Shown: in pieces, positions 8,984-17,987 of the stretch
Layout of the letters: each line of letters begins with the position of its first letter
Position numbering within the stretch: position 1 is the first letter of the stretch
Source: Betaproteobacteria bacterium
GTDB taxonomy: Bacteria > Pseudomonadota > Gammaproteobacteria > Burkholderiales > Usitatibacteraceae
Assembly: GCA_016709665.1 (NCBI GenBank)
Contig: JADJMI010000008.1
Span: 1 to 64,000, forward strand
Direction: 5' to 3'
Length of the DNA: 64,000 bases
Position numbers and translations under genes: made by a program
The notes under the pieces: generated by a model
What the model saw: only the letters and a program-made list of their open reading frames with translations
What the model was told of the DNA's origin: nothing
Databases searched by the model: none

Positions 8984-9769
8984 GTGCCAGCACCCCCCGG
9001 CCATTCCTGGCGCTGGCTGCTCGCGAACTTCCTCAAGCGGGAGGTGAGTTCCCGCTACACGGGATCCATGGGCGGCATCCTGTGGGCCCTCGCCAGCCCG
9101 CTCGTGCAGCTCGCGCTCTATGCCCTCGTGTTCGGCGTCCTGCTGCGCGCGCCGGCGGACGCCCTCGGCGGCTGGCGCTTCCCGGCCTTTCTGGCCATAG
9201 CGCTGTGGCCCTGGCTCATGTTCGGCGACAGCGTGAAGCGCGCCATGGACTGCATTCCGGCCAACACCAGCCTCATTCGCAAGGTCGCATTCCCGCACGA
9301 GCTGCTCATCGTCGCGGCGGTCGGTGGCACCTTCTTCATCCATTTGCTGGGGTGGGCGGCCGTACTCGTGGCGCTGCGCCTGTGGGGCGAACCGGTGAGC
9401 TTCGCGGGGCTGCTTCTCGCGCTCCCGCTCCTCGCCGCGCAATTCGCCTTCACGCTGGGCGTCGGTGCCTTCCTCGCGGCGCTCCAGGTCGTGCTTCGCG
9501 ACGTGGAGCAGGCTGTCGGGCTCGCGCTCACCGTCGTCTTCTATGCGACGCCGATCGTGTATCCGTTGGCGCTCATTCCCGCGCCCTACCGCGACTGGCT
9601 GGCGCTCAATCCGCTCGCCTACGTGGTCACGCGCTATCGCGACCTGCTGAGCGGCGCGGGCGGCTGGCAGCCGGGCGACATCGGCGTGATGGTCGCGTCC
9701 CTTGCGACGCTGGCGGCCGGCCTGTGGGTGTTCCGCCGCTTGTCGCCCTGGTTCGAGGATCTCCTGTGA
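8984..9769 (+). CDS. wzm: Polysaccharide ABC transporter permease (Wzm-like)
   Basis: A 261-aa ABC-2-type membrane protein with about six hydrophobic segments. The N-terminal amphipathic segment FLKREVSSRYTGSMGGILWALASPLVQLALY and the C-terminal YATPIVYPLALIPAPYRDWLALNPLAYVVTRYRDLL are typical of Wzm/RfbA permeases that move undecaprenyl-linked O-antigen or capsule chains across the inner membrane. The GTG at 8984 is the best start; no ATG precedes the domain. The stop overlaps the GTG of wzt (GTGA), so the two are coupled. With Wzt it should form a 2+2 exporter. Confidence 0.88.
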   Translation: MPAPPGHSWRWLLANFLKREVSSRYTGSMGGILWALASPLVQLALYALVFGVLLRAPADALGGWRFPAFLAIALWPWLMFGDSVKRAMDCIPANTSLIRKVAFPHELLIVAAVGGTFFIHLLGWAAVLVALRLWGEPVSFAGLLLALPLLAAQFAFTLGVGAFLAALQVVLRDVEQAVGLALTVVFYATPIVYPLALIPAPYRDWLALNPLAYVVTRYRDLLSGAGGWQPGDIGVMVASLATLAAGLWVFRRLSPWFEDLL

Positions 9770-10962
9770 GCGACGTGCTCGTCCGCCTCGAAGGCGTCGG
9801 CAAGGACTACCCGCTCCTCGCCTCGGGGGCGAGCCGCGCGCGAATGCTCGTATCGCTACTCGCCGGCCGCGGGGCGGCGAGCCACGCCACGGCGCTCGAC
9901 GGCATCGACCTCGAGATCCGCCGGGGGGATGCCGTCGGCATCGTGGGCGAGAACGGCGCGGGCAAGAGCACGCTCATCAAGATCATAGCCGGCGTGGTGA
10001 AGCCCTCGCGCGGCACCGCGGTGACGAACGGTCGCGTGGGGGCGCTGCTCGAACTCGGCAGCGGATTCCACCCCGACTACACGGGGCGCGAGAACATCTA
10101 CCTCTCCAGCGCGCTGCTGGGCCTCTCCCGGCGCGAAACCGAGGACAAGGTGGAGGCCATCGTGTCCTTCGCCGACATCGGCGCGCACATCGACGAACCC
10201 ATCAAGCACTATTCCTCGGGCATGGTGGTGCGCCTGGGCTTCGCGGTGGCCACGGCCTTGTCGCCCGACCTCCTCATCACCGACGAGGTGCTCGCGGTCG
10301 GCGACGAGTCTTTCCAGAAGAAGTGCATGCGCTGGCTCGAGCGTTACCTCGGTGGCGGCGGCACGCTGCTCCTCGTCTCGCACAGCATGTACCACGTGCA
10401 GACGCTCTGCCGCCGCGCCCTCTGGATCCACCAGGGCCGCCCGCGGCTGGCCGGCACCGCCTTCGACGTGGCGCGCGAATACCTCACCTACCACGAGGAA
10501 AAGACCCGCGTCGCGCGCGCGGCCGCCCCGGCGGCCGTTTCGGGCACGCAGCCGCGCCTCGAGTCGATCTGGCTCGAGCGCGCGAGCGGCGAGGGGGCGG
10601 CCACCTTCGCCCTCGGCGAGGACATCGTGCTTCGCGGCATCGCCCTCGAGCCGGATGACAGGACGCCCGCGCTCCTCTTCGGCATCGTGCGAGCCGACGG
10701 CACGCCGGTCTACGGCTCCCTGTCCATCGATGCGGGCTATGCCGCCACCCGCCTAGCCGAGCGCCGCTACGCCTTCGCCGTGCGGTTTCCCGCGGCCCCG
10801 CTGCTGCCCGGCAAGTATGAGATACGCGCCCACGTCCTCGAACCGGAGGGCCTGCGGCTTTTTGATACCATCGAAACGGCATTCGTCGTGACGGGCGAGA
10901 CGCGGGACTTCGGCCTCGTGAGGCTCGCGCACGAATGGATCCCCGGCCGCGAAGCGCCGTAA
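9766..10962 (+). CDS. wzt: Polysaccharide ABC transporter ATPase with C-terminal glycan-binding domain (Wzt-like)
   Basis: A 398-aa ATPase. Walker A GENGAGKST is at residues 61-69. The signature YSSGMVVRLGFAVAT and the Walker B segment PDLLITDEVLAVGDESFQKKC follow, as in the Wzt/TagH subfamily. Residues of about 250-398 form an extra beta-rich domain (PRLESIWLERASGEG ... RYAFAVRFPAAPLLPGKYEIRAHVLEPEG) of the Wzt C-terminal type. In characterised O-antigen systems this domain recognises the modified non-reducing end of the glycan. A terminal cap by a methyltransferase, like the one encoded next, would fit such recognition. Confidence 0.9.
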   Translation: MSDVLVRLEGVGKDYPLLASGASRARMLVSLLAGRGAASHATALDGIDLEIRRGDAVGIVGENGAGKSTLIKIIAGVVKPSRGTAVTNGRVGALLELGSGFHPDYTGRENIYLSSALLGLSRRETEDKVEAIVSFADIGAHIDEPIKHYSSGMVVRLGFAVATALSPDLLITDEVLAVGDESFQKKCMRWLERYLGGGGTLLLVSHSMYHVQTLCRRALWIHQGRPRLAGTAFDVAREYLTYHEEKTRVARAAAPAAVSGTQPRLESIWLERASGEGAATFALGEDIVLRGIALEPDDRTPALLFGIVRADGTPVYGSLSIDAGYAATRLAERRYAFAVRFPAAPLLPGKYEIRAHVLEPEGLRLFDTIETAFVVTGETRDFGLVRLAHEWIPGREAP

Positions 10963-10975
10963 GCGAAAACACAGG

Positions 10976-11788
10976 ATGACCACCCCTCTCGATGCCGGCG
11001 GCGGCCCCGCGGCCGCGCTCCTCGCGGCGCACAACGAACTCGAACGCCAGGGTGGCCCCGATGCGATGGGTCACTGGATGCGGGTGAACTGCCTCATCCA
11101 TCCGAACGACGACATCTTCGCGTTCTTCGCGAACCACGCGCTCGCGAAGAACCCCGTCCGGGAGTACCTCTCGGACGGCTGGCGCACGCTCTCGGAGTTG
11201 ATGGTTCTGCTCGAGGGCATCGATCGTCCGTTGCTTCGGCTGGACCGCGTCCTGGAGTTCGGCGCGGGCTTCGGGAGGTTCACGCGCCACCTCGCGCGCG
11301 TGTTGCCGGGCCGCCTCACGGCCTCGGACGTGCTGCCGGGCACGCCGGAGTTCCTCCGCGACACGTTCGGCGTGAAGGCCTTCGCCTCGGCGCGCGATCC
11401 GGCGGACCTGCGCTTTCCCGAATCCTACGACCTCGTCTTCGTCCTTTCCGTTTTCACGCACCTGCCGATGCGCCAGTGGACGCCGTGGCTTCGTGCCCTG
11501 GAAGGCGCCTTGGCTCCGGGCGGCTTGCTCGTCTTCACGGTTCACAACGAGGCGTTCTCGCGTGGCCTGGGCGTCCGGTTCGATGCGGACGGCACGAAAT
11601 TCCTCGCCTCCAGCGAATCGCCCTCCGTCGACGGCGAGGTGTACGGCACCACGCTCACCACGCGCGCGTGGGTCGAGGCCGAAGTCGTCCGCGCCCTGGG
11701 TCGCCCGGCGCGGGCTTACGCCGAGCGTGCTTTCTGGCACGGCCAGGACGCCGTCGTGATCGAGCGCCCGGCAGGAGCGCGACCTCGG
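10976..11788 (+). CDS. SAM-dependent methyltransferase (class I), 3' end disturbed
   Basis: About 265 residues in one frame form a class I methyltransferase: VLEFGAGFGRFTRHLARVLPG (SAM-binding motif I, about residue 88 on), then SYDLVFVLSVFTHLPMRQWTPWLRALEGALAPGGLLVFTVH, and an end near GQDAVVIERP. After about 11775 this frame no longer makes sense, and protein-like sequence continues in a second frame (TPELRAKAGQLHAAGRTEESLLVLQEV), a TPR start. No stop codon separates the two, so this may be the N-terminal domain of a methyltransferase-TPR-GT41 fusion or a separate gene whose stop was lost to an indel. It lies 13 nt after wzt. A role in methylating the exported glycan is inference. Confidence 0.7.
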
Positions 11789-11799
11789 CTCGCGCAGCC

Positions 11800-13985
11800 T
11801 GGCGCGAACCCACGCCGGAACTGCGGGCCAAGGCGGGGCAGCTACATGCCGCCGGCCGGACGGAAGAGTCGCTCCTCGTATTGCAGGAGGTCAGCGGCGC
11901 GAGCCCGGGGATTTCGGCGCGCAATACAATCTGGGCTTCGTCCTGCAGCACCTCGGCCGGCTCGAGCCCGCGGTCGAAGCCTATCGCGCCGCCGTCGCGC
12001 TCAATCCCCGGTTCGGCGACGCCCGCGTGAATCTCGGCAGTTGCCTGCAGTTGCTCGGCCGGCTCGAGGAAGCCGAGCGCGAGTTCGCCGGTGCGGTCGA
12101 GGTGGCTCCCGACCTGCATCCGGCGCAATTGAACCTCGGCATGGTGCGCCGCCGCCTCGGTCGCCACGAGGAGAGTCTCGCGCCGCTGCGTGCCGCGCTT
12201 GCCCTCGCGCCGGGCGACGCCCAGGCCTGGGATCACCTCTACGCGTCGCTCATGGTGCTCAAGCGACCGCAGGAGGCCCTCGAGACCTTCTTCGCATGGG
12301 AGCCGCACGCACCGAGCTCGCCCGAAGTCGCGCTGGCGGGGCTGACGCTCTCGCGCCTGGCCGGCGACCGCGAGCGCGAGGCGAAATATCTCGACCTGTG
12401 CGTTCGCTGGCCTTTTCCGCCGGCCCACAGCGGCTTCGCCCGTTTGCCGCTCTCGGTCGTGCAGTACTTCGACATCGCCCCGGAAGCCCTCCTCGCGCTC
12501 TACGAGCGTTACGCGGAAGTCATGTCGTCCGGGGCTTTCGAAAGCTACTCGGGGCAGCTCAAGCGCACGCGGGGCGCGCGCATCCGCGTAGGCTACCTTT
12601 CGCCGGACTTCCGCGACCACGTGATGGGCCGCCTCATGCGGCACGTGTTCGAGAACCACGACGCGAAGCGCTTCGAGGTGTACGCCTTCTCGCTCGCGCC
12701 GGAGCGGTTCGAGGACGCCTCGACGCAATGGTTCCGCGATCACGCCGTTCGCCTGTCCAACGTGGCGGCCCTCACGGACGCGCAGGCCGCCCGGCTCATC
12801 GCCGACCACGACCTCGACATCCTCGTGGACCTCGCGGCCCACACGCAGGGTTCGCGCCCCGAGATCCTCGCCTACAAGCCGGCGCGCGTGGTGATCACCC
12901 ACCTGGGATACCACGGGTGCCTCGGCATGCGGCAAGTGGACTACAAGCTCGCGGACCGGGTCGTGGACGAAGCGGGCAACGAGCGCTTCCAGGTCGAGAA
13001 GCTCCTCTTCATGGACGCGTGCATCTTTCCCTTCGACCACGTGACGCCCGAACCCGTGGCGGGGCTCACGCGCGAGGCGGCCGGACTCGCCGGTCGCGTC
13101 GTATTCGGCGAGTTCGTGAATCCGCTCAAGCTCTCGCCCCGCCTGGTCGATGCCTGGGCGCGGATTCTCGCCCGGGTGCCCGAAGGCGTCCTCGCCTTTT
13201 CGCCCTTCGTCGATTCGGACAAGGCCGTTATCGCCGGCATGCTCGCGAAGGCCGGGATCGGCGCGGACCGCGTGGCCTTCCTGCCGCCCGGAGAAGGCGA
13301 CGCGCAGCGAAGAGATCGCTACCGACTCATCGACGTGGTGCTGGACACGTTTCCGTACGCCGGCGGCGACACCACGCTCGCGGCGCTCGACAGCGCCGTG
13401 CCGGTCGTGTCGCTCACGGGTCGCCGCCACAGCGAGCGCACCGGCGAGAGCATTCTCGTGCACGCCGGATTGCCCCAGCTCGTCACCCGGACGGTGGAAG
13501 ACTACGTCGAGCTCGCCGTTCGCCTGGCGACGGACCCGGCCTTCCGCGCCCGCACGGCCGGCGAGGTGCGCGGCGCCTACGAAGCCCGGCGCGCCGAGGG
13601 CCACGCGGGCTACGTGCGGGCCCTCGAGTCGGCCTACGAGCGAGCCCTGGCGGAGAAAGGCGTTCGCCTCGACGCGTCCGCGGCCGGCACGGTCGACGAA
13701 TTCCAGAAGGCCTTCCGCGCCGCCCTCGTGGACCACCAGGCCGACCGCAAGGATGCGGCCCTTCTCGCCTACGAACGGCTCCTCCTGGAGCAGCCCGACT
13801 ACCCGCCGCTCAATTTCTTCCTCGCGATGCTGCTTCGCGAGCGCGACCTCGTGCAGCGCGCCCGCACGCTCCTGCAGCGCGCGGTGCGGGTCTCGCCCTC
13901 GTACGCCGACGCGCAGGTGGCCCTGGAAACCTCGAGCTGGAGGCCGGCCGCCCGGCGCAGGCGAAGGCGGCCTTCGAGGCGGTGA
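11800..13985 (+). CDS. TPR plus GT41 (O-GlcNAc-transferase-like) glycosyltransferase, module 1, frameshifted
   Basis: Tetratricopeptide repeats (NLGFVLQHLGRLEPAVEAYRAAVALNP and neighbours) lead into a SPINDLY/OGT catalytic region. The region reads GYLSPDFRDHVMGRL (His at the position of the OGT active-site-region His), then YHGCLGMRQVDYKLAD, FGEFVNPLKLSP (conserved Lys) and LDTFPYAGGDTTLAALDSAVPVV. It therefore keeps the expected motifs and may be active on proteins with a nucleotide-sugar donor. The frame changes at about 11915, where one G missing from a G run would restore GDFGAQYNLG. It changes again at about 13935, where one missing G would continue into the next module (ALGNLELEAG). The stop at 13983-13985 may thus be artificial. 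Confidence 0.7.
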
Positions 13986-15775
13986 CCGGCGTTCGGGCGG
14001 ATCGTGCCGACGCGTGGTCGGGACTCGGCCTCGCGCTCGGGCCGCTGGGCGACCTGGACGGATCGGTCGTCGCCTTCCGTCGCGCGCGCGACCTCGAGCC
14101 GACGAAGGCCGTCTCGCACCTCAACCTCGCCATCGCGCTCCAGAAGGTGCGCCGCGTCGACGAGTCGCGCGCGGCCTATCGCGCGGCGCTCGCCATCGAT
14201 CCCGACTCCGCCGAGACGAGACTCAACTTCGGCCTGCTGCTCGACAGCGTGGGCCAGCGCGACCTCGCCATCGAGAGCTGGCGCGGGGCGCTCGCGATCC
14301 AGCCCGTCCTCGAGACGGCCTACGTCGCCCTGCACGAGGCGCTGCGCGCGACGGGAAGGCTGGCGGACTGGGTCGCCAATTTCGAGGCGTTCGCGAAGCA
14401 CTGCCCGGATTCGCCCCGGCTCGCGCTCTATGCGATCGCCGTGGCCCAGCACCGGGGCGACCTGCTGGAAGCCACGCGTTGCTTCCGGCAGGCCGTGGCC
14501 GCCGCGCAGCGCGAACGCGACGACGCGGTGGCGGCGGAATTCATCGGTCCCTTGCTCGAGGCGGCGACTTACTTCCGGCTCGACGAGGCCGAGCGCGCCG
14601 CCCTCGAGACGCGCCATTCGCAGGCCCTTCGCGCCCTGCATCCGCAATTGCCCCTCGCCCCGCCGCGTGCCTCGGGCGGCAAGGTGCGCGTGGGATACCT
14701 CACGGGCGCCTTCGCCGACGAGGTGTCGGAGCGCCTCGCGCTCGCCTTCCTGCAGCGCCACGACCGACGGCGATTCGACATCTCGGTTTTTTCGCTCTCC
14801 GCCTATGCGGGCCGCTTCACCGAGGCCGTGCGCCCGCGCGTGGACCTCGAGGCCGGCCTGCAGGGGCTGCCCCCGCGCGCCGCGGCGGAGACCATCGCGC
14901 GGGCCCATCTCGACGTCCTGGTGGACCTGTGCGAGCCCGGACAGGCGATGGCCGCCGCCGTGCTCGCGCTCAAGCCCGCCCGCATCCAGGTGGCGCACCC
15001 CGCATTTTCCGGTTTCGCCCGCGTATCGACGGTGGACTACCGGCTCACCGACGCCGCCCTCGAGCCTGCCGCGGCGGTCGCGTCGACGGGTCGTCCCTTG
15101 GCGCTCGAGGGCTGCATCTTCCCGTACGCGCCGCGCCCGCGTGCCACCAAGGCGCCCCTGGGCCGCTTCCAGCTGGGGCTGGCGGCGGGAGCCTTCGTCT
15201 TCGGCGTCTTCGGTGAATCGCGGCGGCTGTCGGCCCCGGTGCTCGAAACCTGGCGCCTCATCCTCGCGCGCGCTCCCGGCGCCGTCATCGCGTTTTCGCC
15301 GTCCTTCGCCGCCGATGCCGTGGCGGCCCAGCGCCTCGCCGTGGCCGCGGGCATCGAGCCCCATCGCATGACCGTCATTCCGGGCGTGGAAAGCGAAGGT
15401 GGCGACCTGTGGCGCTGGCTGTTCGTCGATGCGGCGCTCGACACCGTTCCGCGTTCGAGCCCGCTCGAGGCCCTGGAGGCGCTCTCGCAGGGCGTTCCGG
15501 TCGTCGCGATGGCGGGAGAGCGGCCCGAGAGCCGGGGCGCGAGCGCCGTCCTCGCCGCCGCCGGCCTCGCGGAACTCGTGGCCGCGACGCCGGAGGAATA
15601 CGTCGACAGGGCCGTACGGCTCGCGACGGACGAGGCCTGGCGGGCGACGGTCCGCGAAGCCGTCGCGACGCGCGTGCCGGCTTCCGTCCTTTCCGATTCC
15701 GCCGGTCACACCCGCGCGCTCGAACGGGCGCTCCTCGAAGGTCTTTCCCGATCGGGCATCCCCCTCCCGCCATGA
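13936..15775 (+). CDS. TPR plus degenerate GT41 domain, module 2 (probable C-terminal half of the same protein)
   Basis: It continues from module 1 after a one-base break. TPRs (WSGLGLALGPLGDLDGSVVAFRRA; LNLAIALQKVRRVDESRAAYRAALAIDP) are followed by a GT41-like fold that has lost its key residues. The His position reads GAFADEVSE (Glu), the conserved Lys position reads GESRRLSAP (Arg), and the GGxTT loop is SSPLEALEA. The overall frame (VRVGYL, VDYRLTD, LEALSQGVPVVAM) is still recognisable. It is probably non-catalytic, perhaps structural or regulatory. Its TGA overlaps the ATG of the next gene (ATGA at 15772). No credible start codon lies at the beginning, which supports one long protein beginning at 10976 or near 11800. 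Confidence 0.65.
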
Positions 15776-17982
15776 GCACACCCGCCACGCTCCTCCAGGA
15801 AGGTCTCGCCTTGCAGGGCGCCGGCCGCCTGGCCGAGGCCATCGCCCGGTTCGAGCAGCACACCCTGAACCGCCCCAACGATGCCCTCGGATGGCAGCAC
15901 CTCGCGCTCGCGACGCTGCAAGGGGGCGATCTCGCGCGCGCCTGGCGGGCCGTCGCGCGCGCGCTGGACCTGCGCGCGAACGACCCGCAGCTTCACCTGC
16001 TGGCGGGCAACATCCGCCAGGACCAAGGCGATCTCGAGGGGGCCGTGAAGCAGTTCGAGAAGGCGGTGCGCCTCGAGCCGAAGTTCGCGCACGCCCACAA
16101 CAACCTGGGCATCGTGCTCCAGCTGCTCGGCCGTCCCGAACAGGCCGGCGCCGCGTTTCGCGCGGCCGTCGAGTCGAAGCCCGACTACATGCGCGCGTGG
16201 AACAATCTCGGTTCGACGCTCCTCACCCTCGAGCAGCCGCAAGAGGCCGTGGAGTGCCTGAAGCGCGCCCTGGCGATCGACCCGAACTACGCGCACGCCC
16301 ACCTGAACCTCGGCCTGCACGAGCTCGCCACCGGCCGCCACGAGCAGGCCGAGGCCACCCTCCAGCGGGCCGTGCAGCTCGAGCCGCGCCTGTCCGACGC
16401 GCACTTCGGCCTCGGGCGACTCTACCGCGAGCGCTTCGACCTCGACCGCGCCGAGCAGTCGCTGCGCCAGGCCGTGCAGCTCAATCCGCGGGCGGCCGAC
16501 GCGCTGCTCGCCCTGGCGGAGACGGTGGCGGAAAAGGGCCAGCGGGCCCTGTCGCTCGAATGCTACCGGCAGGCGCTCGCCGCGCGTCCGAAGAGCGTGC
16601 GCGCGCGCATGGGCCTCGCGCTCTCGCTGCCGCAGGTGTACGCGAGCGCCCGCGAAGTCGAGCAGCTCCGCGGCCAGTACGAGGAAGGCCTCGCCGCGCT
16701 CGAACAGGGCATCGGCGCCTGGGTTCGCGAGATGCCGCCGGGCGAGCGCATCACCACCGCGCAGTGGAACAACTTCTACCTGGCCTACCAGGGCCGCGAC
16801 GATCGCCGCCTGCAGGAGCGCTTCGCCGGCTTCCAGCGGGCGCTGCTCGAGGGAGTCGCGGCGCCCTTCTACCAGCCGATCGGGAAGCGCCCGCTCGGGG
16901 GCCGCCGGTTGCGCGTGGGGTTCGTCTCGAGCTTCTTCTACCACTGCACCGCGGGAAACTACTTCAAGAGCTGGGTGACGAAGCTCGATCCTTCGCGCTT
17001 CGAAACCCACGTGTTTTCCCTGCACCTGAATCCCGACGCGGTGACGCGCGAGATCCGCGAGGCCGCGACCGTCTTCCGGCAGGGCGCCTGGTCGTTCCTG
17101 GGGCTCGCGCAGGAGGTGAAAAGCGCGGATCTCGACGTGCTCATCTACCCCGAGCTCGGCATGCACGCCCGGGTCTACACGCTCGCCTCGCTGCGCCTGG
17201 CGCCGCTGCAGTGCGCCGGCTGGGGCCATCCCGTCACCTCGGGCCACGCCAACATCGACGCGGCCCTGTCGAGCGAAGCGATGGAGCCGGCGGGCGCCGA
17301 AGCCCACTATCGCGAGCGCCTGGTGCGCCTGCCCGGCATCGGGACCAGCTACCCCCGGCCCGCGGTGCCGGGGCCGGTGCCCCGCGCCGTCCTGGGGCTT
17401 CCGGAGGACGCGATCCTCTACCTGTTTCCGCAGTCGCTCTTCAAGGTGCACCCGGACAACGACGAGCTGCTCGTGGAGATTCTCGCCCGCGAGCCCCGGG
17501 CCGTCATGGTCATGTTCCAGTCGCGGTATCCGGCCATCACCAACCAGTTCGTCGACCGGCTCTCCCGCCGCTTCGCCGAACGCGGCCTCGCGACGTCGGG
17601 CCGCATCAAGCTGCTGCCCAACGTCCCGCACGAGGATTACCTGCGCGTGAACCTCGCCTGCGACGCGATGCTCGACTCGCTCTACTGGTCCGGCGGCAAT
17701 ACCTCGCTCGATGCGATCGCCTGCGGGCTCCCGGTGATCACGCGTCCCGGGGAGTTCATGCGCGGGCGCCAGAGCGCGGGCATGCTGTCGATCCTGGGCG
17801 TGCCCGAGCTCGTCGTCGAGACCAACGAGGCCTACGTGGAGACGGCGCTGCGCGTCGGTCGCGACCGTGCCTGGCGCGATGGCCTGCGCACCCGGATGGC
17901 GGAAGCGGGCCATCGGCTCTTCGACGAGGAGGAGCCCGTTCGCGCGCTCGCCGAGTTCCTGCTCGGCGAGTTTCCGGAGTAA
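15772..17982 (+). CDS. TPR plus GT41 (SPINDLY/OGT-like) glycosyltransferase, module 3
   Basis: A 736-aa protein. About nine TPRs (residues of about 5-310) include HNNLGIVLQLLGRPEQAGAAF and WNNLGSTLLTLEQPQEAVECLKRALAIDPNYA. The GT41 domain (about 380-736) has LRVGFVSSFFYHCTAGNYF, GWGHPVTSG, FPQSLFKVHPDND (conserved Lys) and LDSLYWSGGNTSLDAIACGLPV. Relative to OGT, the residue after the FF pair that is usually His is displaced (His-Cys rather than x-His), so activity cannot be assumed. Such enzymes transfer a sugar from a nucleotide donor to Ser/Thr of proteins. The start is an ATG overlapping the previous stop; no frameshift is seen. Confidence 0.85.
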   Translation: MSTPATLLQEGLALQGAGRLAEAIARFEQHTLNRPNDALGWQHLALATLQGGDLARAWRAVARALDLRANDPQLHLLAGNIRQDQGDLEGAVKQFEKAVRLEPKFAHAHNNLGIVLQLLGRPEQAGAAFRAAVESKPDYMRAWNNLGSTLLTLEQPQEAVECLKRALAIDPNYAHAHLNLGLHELATGRHEQAEATLQRAVQLEPRLSDAHFGLGRLYRERFDLDRAEQSLRQAVQLNPRAADALLALAETVAEKGQRALSLECYRQALAARPKSVRARMGLALSLPQVYASAREVEQLRGQYEEGLAALEQGIGAWVREMPPGERITTAQWNNFYLAYQGRDDRRLQERFAGFQRALLEGVAAPFYQPIGKRPLGGRRLRVGFVSSFFYHCTAGNYFKSWVTKLDPSRFETHVFSLHLNPDAVTREIREAATVFRQGAWSFLGLAQEVKSADLDVLIYPELGMHARVYTLASLRLAPLQCAGWGHPVTSGHANIDAALSSEAMEPAGAEAHYRERLVRLPGIGTSYPRPAVPGPVPRAVLGLPEDAILYLFPQSLFKVHPDNDELLVEILAREPRAVMVMFQSRYPAITNQFVDRLSRRFAERGLATSGRIKLLPNVPHEDYLRVNLACDAMLDSLYWSGGNTSLDAIACGLPVITRPGEFMRGRQSAGMLSILGVPELVVETNEAYVETALRVGRDRAWRDGLRTRMAEAGHRLFDEEEPVRALAEFLLGEFPE

Positions 17983-17987
17983 CGATC

